DNA from: Peptoniphilus asaccharolyticus DSM 20463
Lineage (GTDB): Bacteria; Bacillota; Clostridia; Tissierellales; Peptoniphilaceae
NCBI RefSeq assembly: GCF_900176115.1
Contig: NZ_FWWR01000009.1
Coordinates: 434,001-498,000 of the forward strand
DNA: 64,000 nucleotides
Direction of reading: 5' to 3'
Part shown: one piece after another, positions 35,265 to 45,410 of the stretch
Numbering within the stretch: the first letter of the stretch is position 1
How the letters are laid out: every line of letters begins with the position of its first letter
Notes under the pieces: model-generated
The model's input: the letters and a program-made list of their open reading frames with translations, nothing else
Told to the model about the DNA's origin: nothing
The model's database searches: none
Made by a program: the position numbers and the translations under genes

Positions 35265-35592
35265 TATTTCTAAAAGAGGGAAATGATACCAGAATAAAGG
35301 CAGATACAATTTGCCAAAGTGAAAACTTTAATCCAAATATTGTATTTGAATTAGATCAACAGATTACAAGTTACAACTTAAGTATAAATGGAGTAGGTAT
35401 TTCATTTATATCAGATATACTTATTCAAAGTATTGGTAAGACTGCAGAAGTTTGTTATTATAAACTGCCTAAGGAATTTACATCAAGAGAAATATATTTC
35501 TTCTACAAACATAATAGATATTTAAAACAGGCTACTCGTGAATTTTTGAAAATGGCGAAAGCTGACAATTGAAATTAATAAACTAAAAATAT

Positions 35593-35600
35593 GATATAAT
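35593..35600 (+). promoter_or_regulatory. Extended -10 promoter of miaB
   Basis: TGATATAAT-type box (TGn plus TATAAT, from 35592/35593 to 35600), 23 bp before the ATG. A TTGAAA at 35569-35574 is 20 bp away, longer than ideal, so the extended -10 probably carries it. Confidence 0.5.
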
Positions 35601-35622
35601 TATAGCTTGAAAAGAGGTAAAG

Positions 35623-37032
35623 ATGAACGAAAATTACTCATTAGTACATGATTTAAATTATAATATTGACTCATATATAAATAGAGTTAGAGATGAGATA
35701 AGCCCTAATAAAAAGGCTTGTGTTATAACTCATGGATGTCAGATGAACGAACATGACTCAGAGAAAATCAATTGGATTTTAGAGAAAATGGGCTTTGAGT
35801 TGTCAGATGATTTTGAAAAAAGTGATTTAGTGTTAGTCAACACTTGTTCTGTAAGACATTCTGCTGAAGATAAAGTTTATGGACAACTTGGAGTTTTAAA
35901 GCACCTTAAAGAATCAAAACCGAATTTAAAATGTGGTGTTTGTGGATGCATGATGCAGAGAAAAGAATCTAGAGAGTACGTACAAGATAAATTTGAGAAT
36001 GTTGATTTGATTTTTGGAACTAACAATATATGGAAACTTCCAGAACTACTTTTAAACTCATACGACACAGGCAAGCTTCAAATGGATATAAGAGAAGAAA
36101 CTAAACAGATTAATGACGATTTAGGAGCGAATAGATTATATTCTTATAAGTCATATGTGAATATAATGTATGGTTGCAACAACTTCTGTACGTATTGTAT
36201 CGTACCTTATACAAGAGGTAGAGAGACTAGTAGAGACCCTAAAGAAATAATTAGAGAAATTGAAGATTTGGCTCAAAGAGGAACTTTAGAGGTTACTCTA
36301 TTAGGTCAAAATGTAAATAGCTATGGGAAAACCTTAGAAGATAAGATAAAGTTCTCTGATTTACTTTACAAAATATCTGATATAAAGGGAATAGAGAGAA
36401 TTAGATTTATGACGTCACATCCTAAGGATATATCTGATGATTTAATTTATGCTTTTAGAGATTTAGATAATTTATCAAACTTTTTACACCTACCTGTGCA
36501 AGCTGGTTCATCACGAATTTTAAAGATGATGAATAGAAACTACACTAAGGAAGATTATTTACGTAAAATCGATAAAATAAAGACCATAAATCCAGATATA
36601 GCTCTATGTACAGATTTAATGGTAGGATTCCCTGGAGAGACTGAAGAAGACTTTTTAGAAACTTTAGACCTTGTAAAGAAAGTTGAATACGATACTTCAT
36701 TCACATTCATCTATTCAAGAAGAGAAGGAACTAAGGCATACAATTCTCCAGACCAAGTGCCTGATAAGGTTAAACACGATAGATTCCAAAGGTTAATCGA
36801 TACTCTATATCCTATACAAAATAAAAAGAATAGAGCATTTATTGGAAGAGATGTAGATGTATTAGTAGAAGATGTAAGTAAAAAAGATGCTAGTAGGCTC
36901 AGTGGAAGAACTGAAGAATTTAAGTTGATAAATTTTGAAGGTAGTCAAGATTTAATAGGAAAAATTGTAAAGGTACATGTTACTGATGCAAATTCATTTA
37001 ATTTGAAAGGTGAGTTATGTCAAACACGTTAA
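35623..37032 (+). CDS. miaB: tRNA-2-methylthio-N6-dimethylallyladenosine synthase
   Basis: Radical SAM methylthiotransferase that adds the 2-methylthio group to i6A37 of tRNAs, the step after MiaA. 469 residues. N-terminal UPF0004 domain with HGCQMNEHDSE, NTCSVR and CGCMMQR cysteines (about residues 39-110); radical SAM CxxxCxxC in YGCNNFCTYCIVPYTRGRE (about 184-202); C-terminal TRAM domain (about 400-469). The 3' end overlaps mutS by 16 bp. miaB-mutS-mutL-miaA is a known Firmicute arrangement. Confidence 0.95.
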   Translation: MNENYSLVHDLNYNIDSYINRVRDEISPNKKACVITHGCQMNEHDSEKINWILEKMGFELSDDFEKSDLVLVNTCSVRHSAEDKVYGQLGVLKHLKESKPNLKCGVCGCMMQRKESREYVQDKFENVDLIFGTNNIWKLPELLLNSYDTGKLQMDIREETKQINDDLGANRLYSYKSYVNIMYGCNNFCTYCIVPYTRGRETSRDPKEIIREIEDLAQRGTLEVTLLGQNVNSYGKTLEDKIKFSDLLYKISDIKGIERIRFMTSHPKDISDDLIYAFRDLDNLSNFLHLPVQAGSSRILKMMNRNYTKEDYLRKIDKIKTINPDIALCTDLMVGFPGETEEDFLETLDLVKKVEYDTSFTFIYSRREGTKAYNSPDQVPDKVKHDRFQRLIDTLYPIQNKKNRAFIGRDVDVLVEDVSKKDASRLSGRTEEFKLINFEGSQDLIGKIVKVHVTDANSFNLKGELCQTR

Positions 37033-37562
37033 CTCCTATGATGGAACAGTATGTAAAAATTAAAGAGCAATATCCTAATGAAATTTTATTTTATAGATTA
37101 GGTGATTTCTATGAGATGTTCTTTGATGATGCTATAAAGGCTTCAAAGGCTCTAGGATTAACTCTAACTAAGAGAAGCAACAAGGTGCATGACATTCCAA
37201 TGTGTGGAGTTCCATATCATGTGAGCGAAACTTACATTTCTAAATTGATTGAACAGGGTTTTAAAGTTGCTATATGTGATCAGATGGAAGACCCTAAGTT
37301 AGCCAAAAATTTAGTGAAAAGAGAAGTTACAAGGATAGTTACTCCCGGTACTTTTACAGACACTAATTATATAGATTCCAGAGAAAACAACTATTTGATG
37401 TGTATTGTAGTTAAAGACTACAGAGTTAGCATAGCGTACTCAGATTATAGTACAGGTGAGCTGTTTACTACTAAAAAGACATTTATATCAAAAGAAGATT
37501 TAATATCTTTTGTAGCTGATGAAGTTGATAAAGTCAGTCCATCAGAATTGTTATTTTTATCT

Positions 37563-38679
37563 GATAATTTATCATAACAAGTGCAACATAAATAAACTCA
37601 TAGCTAATCAGCTGTGTTAATATGTAAGTGACCAAACAAAACATATTAAAAGGAGTGATTAACTATGAGCTATAACCATCTTACCATAGAAGAAAGATCT
37701 TGTATTTACCAATTTTTAAATTTAGGAATGAGTATAAGGAAAATTGCACAAGCACTTAAAAGGTCACCTAGTACAATATCTAGAGAAATTAAAAGAAATT
37801 CATCTAAGATAAAAGTTAGTAGGGGAAGTTACACTAAGTACTTTCCGATAAAGGCAAATGATAAATATATTGATAGAAGAAAAGACTGCCATAGAAAAAG
37901 TAAATTTTCTAAAGATGTTATTGATTATTTAACTGTAAAGATTAACGAACATTGGTCCCCTGAACAAATATCAAATAGAAACACAAATGAGATTCATGAA
38001 TTACCATCTACATCAACGATATATAGAATGATACACGCCAAAAAGCTGCCAAAAACTAGTATGAAAAATTTGAGAAGAAAAGCTAAATTTAAAAGGCCAG
38101 CAGAAAAAAGAGGAAAATTCAATGATAAAGGTAGAACAATTAAGAAAAGACCTAAAGAGATATACAGAAGGCAAGAATTAGGCCACTGGGAAGCAGATAC
38201 AGTGGAATCAGGCAGATTAGATCATAAAAGGAAAAGTAGATGTTGTTTCGTAACTTTAGCAAGAAAGAAAATCTAGATATTATATAGCAATCCTAGTTGA
38301 AAATAGAAAGTCGGAAAGCGTAACACCAGCAATAATAAATGCATTAAAAGATTATCCAAAAGAATTAGTAAAAACAATAACCTTTGATAGAGGTAAAGAA
38401 TTTTCAGAATTTGAGAAAATAGAAAAAGAATTAGGATGCAAAACTTATTTTTGTGATCCCTATTGTGCATGGCAAAAAGGTACAAATGAAAATAGTAACG
38501 GACTTTTGAGGGAGTTTTATCCTAAGGGTATGGATTTATCAGAAGTGAATATTGATGAATTAAATTATAACTTAAGTTTAATGAATAATAGACCTAGAAA
38601 ATGTATAAAATATAAAACACCTAAAGAAGAACTTTTTGGTCTCTTACCATAGGTGTTGCATTTGATTTGACAATTCGTC
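37563..38679 (+). mobile_element. IS30-family element, copy 5 (in mutS)
   Basis: 1117 bp; target duplication ATCT at 37559-37562 and 38680-38683. It is one base longer than copy 1 because of an A inserted in the transposase gene. Confidence 0.93.
37665..38652 (+). pseudogene. IS30-family transposase, copy 5, frameshifted
   Basis: Same as copies 1-4 up to about residue 198; there GCAGAAAG has become GCAAGAAAG (about 38263), so the frame ends at 38276 after 203 codons. The first catalytic Asp is kept, but the second Asp and the Glu are lost. The rest of the gene is present in the other frame. This copy needs transposase in trans. Confidence 0.92.
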
Positions 38680-40700
38680 ATCTAAAAATAGCGCTGACTT
38701 AAAAAAAGCAATTAGAAACAAAGATATATTTGTTTCGGAAATAGACGATGACTATTTAGAAATAGAAAACACTGTTTTAGAAGAATTATCAGATGATATT
38801 AAGCTACAATTAAAACAGTACAAAAATGAATATGAATCTTTAGTTGTTTTGATAAATTATCTAGGTATTACTCAAAAATCTAGTCTTGTTCATTTAAAAG
38901 ACATAATAGTATATAGAGTGGAAGAGTATATGGGTTTAGATGAGCAAACAAAGCATAATTTAGAGTTAGTTAAAGGTATAACCACGGGTACAAAAAAAGG
39001 TTCTTTGTTCCAAGTGCTTGACGACACTAAAACTTCTATGGGCTCTAGAGAGTTAAAAAAGTGGATTGAAAAGCCTTTAGTTGATAAAGATAGAATTGAA
39101 TATAGATTAAATTTAGTTGAAGAATTAAAAAACAATTTGATACTAATCGATAGAATAAATCTTCAACTAAATCAAATAAATGATATAGAAAGATTGAGTT
39201 TTAAAATATCTAATTCTCAAATTTCACCAAAAGAGATAAAATCTCTAGCTAATTCTTTTATGAAGATAAAAAAAATAAAAGAAGAAGTACAGTCATCGGA
39301 GTCCGTGTTCTTAAAAAATTATGTAAAACACATCTCTACGTTAGACCAATTGATGAGTGAGATTAATAATACATTGGTTGAAGATCCGCCTCATATAATC
39401 GAAGAAAAAAGATTTATTAGAGAGGGATTTGATAGTGAGTTAGATGAATTATTCGATGCAAGCGAAAATGGACAAAGGTTAATACTAGAGCTTGAACAAA
39501 GAGAGCGAGAAAAGACATCTATAAAGAATTTAAAAATAAAATACAATAAAATTTTAGGTTATTTTATAGATGTTACAAAATCTTTTGTTGATAAAGTTCC
39601 TGAAGATTATATAAGAAAGCAAACATTAGTGGGCTCAGAGAGATACTATACTGTTGAGTTAAAAGAGTTAGAATCTAAAATTAGCGGCTCAAAGGAGTTA
39701 GCGCTTCAAAAACAACAGGAAATTTTAAAAGATTTAAGAGATAAAATTTATAACAACCTAAAAATTATACAATGCACAGCTCAACAGATATCTAGAGTAG
39801 ATGTTTTAACTTCTCTTGCAAATGTGGCTAATGAAAACAACTATATTAGACCTAATTTGTTTGAGAACAATAACATTGAAATAATATCTGGCAGACACCC
39901 TATAGTAGAGGCTCTTAATAAAGATATTATGTTTGTTCCAAATGATACAAATTTGAGCAAGGATAAGTTCTTTAACTTAATAACTGGGCCCAATATGGCC
40001 GGTAAATCTACTTATATGAGACAAGTGGCCATCATAACTATAATGGCTCATATAGGTTCTTTTGTGCCGGCAGACAAAGCCAATATTTCGATAACAGATA
40101 GAGTTTTTACTAGAATCGGAGCTTCTGATAATTTGGCGGGAGGAGATTCTACTTTTATGGTGGAAATGAAAGAGGTCTCCAATATCCTAAAACATGCTAA
40201 ATTAAATTCTCTAATTATATTAGATGAAGTCGGACGTGGGACTAGTACATTTGATGGATTATCAATAGCATGGGCTATAAGTGAATATATAATCAAAAAG
40301 ATAAAGTCTAAAACTCTATTTGCAACTCATTACCATGAATTAGTTGACCTTTCTAATATATATCAAGAAATAGAAAACTTAACAATTGCCGTTGACAAAC
40401 AAGGAGAAGATATAGTTTTCTTGAGAAAAATTATAAAAGGATTTAGCTCTAAAAGCTATGGGATTGAAGTTGCAAAACTTGCTGGTATAAATGACTCAAT
40501 TGTAAAAAGAGCCAAAGATATATTGGATATGCATGAAAGCAAAGAGAATGTTCAAATTGAAATGGAATCTTTTACTAGTGTTGTAGAGCCAGAGTATGCT
40601 GATTTTATAAATGAAGTCAGCAAGATAGATATAAATACACTTTCACCATTAGAAGCTATAAATTTATTAGGTGAAATTGTAGCAAAGGCAAGTGATATAA

Positions 40701-42581
40701 ATGACAATTAATATATTAGATGATTTAACCATATCTAAAATTGCAGCAGGGGAGATAATAGAAAACCCTGCTTCAATTATTAAAGAGCTTGTAGAAAATT
40801 CAATAGATGCTAAAGCTAAAAATATTGTAGTTGAAATTAAAGGCGCTCCTTGGGAGTATATTAAAGTTTCTGATGATGGTATAGGTATTGCATCAGAAGA
40901 GATAGAAAAAGCCTTCTACAGGCATGCTACGTCTAAATTAAGTGATTTTACAGACTTAACAGAGATAACTTCACTTGGATTTAGAGGGGAAGCTTTAGCT
41001 AGTATCGCAAGTGTTTCTAAAATAGAAGTTCTGACTAAGACAGAAACTGAATTAGCCGGAACTAGAGCAACTTTTGAAAATGGTAAAATCACAGATAAAA
41101 ATAATATAGGATTGCCTAAAGGGACAACATTCTATATTAAAGATGTATTTTTTAATACACCTGTTAGAAAGAAATTTTTAAAGAAAGAAACTTCTGAATT
41201 TAATTCGATACAAGATGTAATTAAAAAGATAGCTTTAGGTACACCGGATGTATCTTTTAAATTGATAAGAGATTCAAGGGTTGTTCTTAGCAAAGCTGCT
41301 ACCAAAAATTTTAAAGACCATTTGTTTAGTATATTGGGAAGAGATATAAGCAGTCACTTAATAAATAAAAAGTTTGAAAATGAAAAGTATAAAATCAATG
41401 CTTTCTTTTCTGACAATGCACTATACAGAACTTCAAGGTCAGAACAATATCTATATATAAATGGAAGATTTATTAAGAATTTGGATATTTCAAGAAGTAT
41501 AGAGAAGGCGTATTATTCTCAAATACCTTTGGGACGATATCCCGCATTTGTTATATTTTTAGAAATAGATCCAGCTATAGTAGATGTAAATGTTCATCCT
41601 AAGAAGAATGAAGTTAAGTTCTCTAATGGAGAAACAATAGTACAGTTACTTAAAGACTTAGCTGAAGAAACATTAAAACCTAATAGAGAATTTATTAAAC
41701 CTATTGAAGAAGAGAAACCAAAAACAGAAAACGTAAATATATTTGAAATATTTAAAGAAGAATCTGATTTTTCTTTTGAAGATGACAATGTTTATGTAGA
41801 TAAAGATTTTAAATCAAGAGAAGTCTTTCATAAACCAACCATCAAAAATACGCAAGATGTAGAAAACATTTCATCTAATAGCGTATATGAAAGTGAGTCT
41901 TTCGATGAACTTTTAGAAGATTCTGAAACTGTAATTTCTGAAGATAATAGTTTTATAGCTGATGATATAGCTAAAGAAGAAACTGAAGATTTTAAAAAAG
42001 AAATAAATTTGATAGATGCAAGATATGTAGGTTCGTTGTTTAACACGTATTTAATACTTGAATCTGGAGACAACAGGTGGTTCTTGATAGATCAACATGC
42101 TGCACATGAAAGAGTTAAATATGAGCAGTTTTTAAAGCAGTTTAATCAAAGAAGAGTGGATTCTCAAATGTTATTAAAACCAGAAATATTTGATATGTCG
42201 AGTGTTGAATTAGATAAGTTTGATGAGTTCACAGAAATTTTAAATAAAATTGGATTTGATATTGAAAAGTTCTCAGACAATTCTTTAGTAGTAAGAGCAA
42301 TTCCATCTATAATTGGACATAACTTTGAGGATTTTTTGAGACAGGCACTTCAAGGTGTAGATGAAAAATTGGTGTCTGCATATCAAGTCAATCCCTATTC
42401 ACTTATGAAAAAAGCATGTAAAGCTGCTGTAAAAGCGAATGAAAAGTTGAGCTCAATCGAAGTGAAACAGTTAGTAAAGGATTTAGTAAACTGTGAAGAC
42501 CCTTATACTTGTCCTCACGGAAGACCAACTGTATTGGAACTTACAAAGAGAGATTTGGAAAAGATGTTTTTGAGAGGATAA
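40701..42581 (+). CDS. mutL: DNA mismatch repair protein MutL
   Basis: Matchmaker ATPase and nicking endonuclease acting after MutS. 626 residues. N-terminal GHKL ATPase: ELVENSIDAKAKNI (about residue 31-44), DDGIGI, GFRGEALASIASVSK; acidic linker about 340-440; C-terminal dimerisation domain with the endonuclease motif DQHAAHERVKYE (about 456-467) and CPHGRPT near the end, so the endonuclease type as in other Firmicutes. ATG overlaps the mutS end by 11 bp; with mutS broken, coupling and function are probably reduced. miaA follows directly. Confidence 0.95.
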   Translation: MTINILDDLTISKIAAGEIIENPASIIKELVENSIDAKAKNIVVEIKGAPWEYIKVSDDGIGIASEEIEKAFYRHATSKLSDFTDLTEITSLGFRGEALASIASVSKIEVLTKTETELAGTRATFENGKITDKNNIGLPKGTTFYIKDVFFNTPVRKKFLKKETSEFNSIQDVIKKIALGTPDVSFKLIRDSRVVLSKAATKNFKDHLFSILGRDISSHLINKKFENEKYKINAFFSDNALYRTSRSEQYLYINGRFIKNLDISRSIEKAYYSQIPLGRYPAFVIFLEIDPAIVDVNVHPKKNEVKFSNGETIVQLLKDLAEETLKPNREFIKPIEEEKPKTENVNIFEIFKEESDFSFEDDNVYVDKDFKSREVFHKPTIKNTQDVENISSNSVYESESFDELLEDSETVISEDNSFIADDIAKEETEDFKKEINLIDARYVGSLFNTYLILESGDNRWFLIDQHAAHERVKYEQFLKQFNQRRVDSQMLLKPEIFDMSSVELDKFDEFTEILNKIGFDIEKFSDNSLVVRAIPSIIGHNFEDFLRQALQGVDEKLVSAYQVNPYSLMKKACKAAVKANEKLSSIEVKQLVKDLVNCEDPYTCPHGRPTVLELTKRDLEKMFLRG

Positions 42582-43487
42582 ATGAATTTAATTATTTTAA
42601 CAGGCCCTACAGGGGTAGGAAAAACAGAATTATCATTAAAAATTGCAGAGAAATACAATGGAGAAATTATATCTGCTGATTCTATGCAGATATATAGAAA
42701 GTTTGACATTGGTACTGCTAAGATAGATTGTTCTAAAACGGATATAGTACATCACATGATAGATATTGTTGATGGAGATATGGAGTTTTCTGTTTATGAA
42801 TTCCAACAAAAAGCAAAAACTTTGATTGAAGATATAAATAAGCGCAATAAAATGCCAATATTAGTTGGAGGAACAGGTTTATATATAAACTCAATTGTAT
42901 ATAATCTAACTTTTCAAGAAAGTGGCAAAGATGATGCCTATAGAGAACATTTAAATCAATTGGCAAAAGAAAAAGGATTGGATTATCTATATGCACAGCT
43001 AGTAGAATTAGATCCCAATTCTGCTGAATTAATAGATAAAAATAATTCTCACAGAATAATTAGAGCTTTAGAGATTGCCAAAAATGGAAAGAAAGATAAT
43101 TCCAGTTTTAATACTAAAAACGAAGAATATAATCTACTATATTTAGGGCTAAATATGGATAGAGCTAAATTATATGATAATATAAATAAAAGAGTTGACC
43201 AAATGATGTATAGCGGACTTTTAAAGGAAGTTAATGAATTAATAAAACTCTATCCTGAGACGTCTCAATCCTTTAAAGCTATAGGATACAAAGAAGTATT
43301 GTCATATATAAAAGGTGAAATAACATCAGAAGAAATGTCTGAGCTTATAAAAAAGAATTCCAGACACTATGCAAAGAGACAACTCACTTGGTTTAAACGT
43401 GATGATAGAATAGTTTGGCTAGATAGAGAAGACGAAGATTTATTTGGAAAAGTTGAAAAATTGGTAGGGGAGAAATTTGGAAAATAA
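42582..43487 (+). CDS. miaA: tRNA dimethylallyltransferase
   Basis: Transfers dimethylallyl to A37 of tRNAs reading UNN codons, giving the substrate of MiaB. 301 residues. P-loop GPTGVGKTELS (residues 7-17), SADSMQIYRKFDIGTAK (about 34-50), HHMIDIVDG, LVGGTGLYINS and KRQLTWFKRD near the C terminus. The ATG directly follows the mutL stop. Ends by overlapping the next gene by 11 bp. Confidence 0.95.
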   Translation: MNLIILTGPTGVGKTELSLKIAEKYNGEIISADSMQIYRKFDIGTAKIDCSKTDIVHHMIDIVDGDMEFSVYEFQQKAKTLIEDINKRNKMPILVGGTGLYINSIVYNLTFQESGKDDAYREHLNQLAKEKGLDYLYAQLVELDPNSAELIDKNNSHRIIRALEIAKNGKKDNSSFNTKNEEYNLLYLGLNMDRAKLYDNINKRVDQMMYSGLLKEVNELIKLYPETSQSFKAIGYKEVLSYIKGEITSEEMSELIKKNSRHYAKRQLTWFKRDDRIVWLDREDEDLFGKVEKLVGEKFGK

Positions 43488-44763
43488 TTTTTTAGATAGG
43501 TTCAAAATAGACAAAGAGGTATTTAAGTTTGTAGAAGAGTGTGAGAATGAGCTTAAGAGTTCATTTTCAGAATTTGAACCGATTTCATTTTATAATCAAA
43601 TGAAAATTTTGGATGCAATGAGGGAAAATGGTCTAAAATCTACAGATTTTAATTGGACTACAGGGTATGGCTATGGAGATGAGGGCAGAGATAAAGTAGA
43701 GAGTATATATTCAAATATATTTAATACAGAAGATGCCTTAGTAAGGCCTAATATTGTAAGTGGAACTCACGCAATAAGTTTGGCATTAAAATCTATTTTA
43801 TCTTATGGAGACGAATTGATATATATCAGTGGTGCGCCTTATGATACTTTGAGAAAAGTTATTGGAATAGATGGGAATGAACCTGGTAATTTTATAGAAA
43901 ATGGAATTAAATATGGTCAAGTGGATTTAATAGATGGTCATATAGATATAAAAAAATCCATAGAGGCGATATCAGATAAAACGAAAGTAGTTGCCATTCA
44001 AAGATCAACTGGTTATTCAAACAGAAAAGCATTTACAACTGACGAACTAAAAGATGTGATAACAGCTATAAAAAAAGAATATCCTGAAGTGATTATATTT
44101 ATAGATAATTGCTATGGAGAGTTTACAGATTATGAAGAGCCTACAGATTTTGGAGCAGATTATATGGCCGGCTCATTAATAAAAAACCCAGGTGGTGGAT
44201 TAGCTTACTCTGGAGGTTATATAGTAGGTAGACAAGATTTAATAGATAGGATTTCAAATAACCTAACAGCTCCTGGTATAGGTAAAGAGTGTGGACTTAG
44301 TTTTGGAATGACTAGGCAGATTTTACAAGGTCTATTTATAGCACCTAAAGTTGTCGAAGATGCAATTAAAGTTGCTAGACTATTCAGTTTGGCTTTTGAA
44401 AAATTGGGCTATGCAACTCTACCAAAGAGTTCTGATAAGAGATCAGATATCATAACCAGCATTGAGCTTAAAAAACCTGAACTTTTAGAAAAATTCTGCA
44501 TAGCGATACAAAGTGCTTCGCCAGTAGACCATCAATTTACTCCTCAAGCATGGGATATGCCTGGGTATGAAAACAAGGTTATTATGGCGGCTGGAGGCTT
44601 TATAGAAGGTTCTTCAATAGAACTTTCAGCAGATGGTCCTATGAGAGAACCTTATTATGCATATTTCCAAGGTGGACTTTCATATTATCACGGCAAATAC
44701 GCATTGATAAATGTTTTGACAGAATTTAAAGATGATATTAATAGAGTAAAAAATAAGATGTAA
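43477..44763 (+). CDS. Methionine gamma-lyase family protein (YnbB-like, PLP enzyme)
   Basis: 428 residues, TTG start at 43477 (AGGGGAG ahead) within the miaA end. Fold-type I aminotransferase-like family: TGYGYGDEGRDKVE (about residue 63-76), VSGTHAISLAL, QRSTGYSNRKAF, DNCYGEFTDYEEP (PLP-contacting Asp, about 209), and the Schiff-base lysine region AGSLIKNPGGGLAYSGGY (about 230-247). Often called aluminium-resistance or cystathionine beta-lyase-like protein; the reaction is not firmly known. It ends in a terminator shared with convergent lexA. Confidence 0.85.
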   Translation: MENNFLDRFKIDKEVFKFVEECENELKSSFSEFEPISFYNQMKILDAMRENGLKSTDFNWTTGYGYGDEGRDKVESIYSNIFNTEDALVRPNIVSGTHAISLALKSILSYGDELIYISGAPYDTLRKVIGIDGNEPGNFIENGIKYGQVDLIDGHIDIKKSIEAISDKTKVVAIQRSTGYSNRKAFTTDELKDVITAIKKEYPEVIIFIDNCYGEFTDYEEPTDFGADYMAGSLIKNPGGGLAYSGGYIVGRQDLIDRISNNLTAPGIGKECGLSFGMTRQILQGLFIAPKVVEDAIKVARLFSLAFEKLGYATLPKSSDKRSDIITSIELKKPELLEKFCIAIQSASPVDHQFTPQAWDMPGYENKVIMAAGGFIEGSSIELSADGPMREPYYAYFQGGLSYYHGKYALINVLTEFKDDINRVKNKM

Positions 44764-44783
44764 GGAAATTCCTTACATCTTTC
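44756..44783. terminator. Bidirectional terminator between ynbB-like gene and lexA
   Basis: AGATGTAAGGAA (44756-44767) and TTCCTTACATCT (44769-44780) are fully complementary (inner bases form the loop); T-rich tracts follow in both directions. Confidence 0.85.
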
Positions 44784-45390
44784 TATATAATCCAACAACT
44801 ACTCCCAAGATTTTAAGGTCTTTTACATATATAGGCTCCATAAAATCATTTTCTGGTTGCAATCTAAATCCATCTTTTTCTTTATAAAAAGTTTTAACAG
44901 TTGAGTCTTCTCCAATTAAAGCTAAGACTTTATCTCCATTTTTTGCAAAGTCACGTTTTTCAATGATTACAAAATCTCCATCAAGTATACCTGCATTTAT
45001 CATACTTTCTCCAACAATTTTTAATATAAATAGATTTCTATCTTGTGCAAATTCAATTGGAAGGGGATATGTATCTTCTATATTTTCAAAAGCTAATATA
45101 GGTGCTCCTGCAGATACTTGTCCAACTATAGGTATATCTACAGTTTTTTTCTTATTTAAAAACACATCTTCACTATTATTAAGTATCTCTATAGCTCTTG
45201 GCTTAGTAGGGTCTTTTTTTATATATCCTTTTATTTCAAGTTTCTCTAAACTACCGTGAACGGTTGATGTACTTTTTATGTTAAGTTGTTGGCAAATTTC
45301 TCTAACAGTAGGGGGATATCCTTTTAATTGTATTTGTTGTATTAGATAAAACAATACATCTCTTTCTCTTTGATTTAAATCTTCGTACAT
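44773..45390 (-). CDS. lexA: SOS repressor LexA
   Basis: Represses DNA-damage genes until activated RecA triggers self-cleavage. 205 residues. N-terminal winged helix-turn-helix (about 7-60, YPPTVREICQQLNIKSTSTVHGSLEKL), cleavage site Ala94-Gly95 in QVSAGAP, catalytic Ser129 (VGESMI) and Lys166 (DSTVKTF). Divergent from the yneA-like gene, as in Bacillus. AGGAGGT precedes the ATG. A candidate operator lies inside its own promoter, so autorepression is expected. Confidence 0.96.
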   Translation of the reverse strand: MYEDLNQRERDVLFYLIQQIQLKGYPPTVREICQQLNIKSTSTVHGSLEKLEIKGYIKKDPTKPRAIEILNNSEDVFLNKKKTVDIPIVGQVSAGAPILAFENIEDTYPLPIEFAQDRNLFILKIVGESMINAGILDGDFVIIEKRDFAKNGDKVLALIGEDSTVKTFYKEKDGFRLQPENDFMEPIYVKDLKILGVVVGLYRKM

Positions 45391-45410
45391 ATTATACCTC
45401 CTCTATATTA

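Larger units (their letters stand above)
33511..35572 (+). pseudogene. LysR-family regulator interrupted by IS30 copy 4
   Basis: The 5' part (33511-34148) encodes the winged helix-turn-helix (MEYIYEVYKEKSFSKAAKNLFISQPSLSAAVKKVE) and most of the substrate-binding domain up to FNDDPFI; the 3' part (35269-35572) continues FLKEGNDTRIKADTICQ and ends SREIYFFYKHNRYLKQATREFL. Removing the element and one target duplication restores an uninterrupted frame of about 310 residues, normal for LysR. Start: TTG 33511 (AGGTAGGTG ahead) or GTG 33502. The truncated 5' product would keep the DNA-binding domain. The regulated genes are unknown; no divergent partner remains. Confidence 0.88.
37017..40711 (+). 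pseudogene. mutS: DNA mismatch repair protein MutS, interrupted by IS30 copy 5
   Basis: ATP-dependent mismatch sensor. The 5' part (37017-37562) encodes the mismatch-binding domain, including GDFYEMFFDDA with the Phe-X-Glu wedge, up to SELLFLS. The 3' part from 38684 reads KNSADLKKAIRNKDIFVSEI and runs to the stop at 40709, with the clamp and the ATPase (TGPNMAGKSTYMRQVA, ILDEVGRGTSTFDGLS, ATHYHEL). Excising the element and one ATCT restores a continuous protein of about 862 residues, the usual size. As it stands no full MutS can be made. A downstream ATG at 38849 could start a fragment lacking the mismatch-binding domain. The stop overlaps mutL by 11 bp. Confidence 0.93.

Noticed and set aside
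37665-38276. Copy 5 as a shorter functional transposase variant
   Set aside because: The other four copies have a continuous 328-codon frame and two catalytic residues are lost here.
38849-40711. Independent gene starting at the ATG 38849
   Set aside because: The frame is continuous with the rest of MutS back to 38684 and joins the 5' part exactly when the element is removed.
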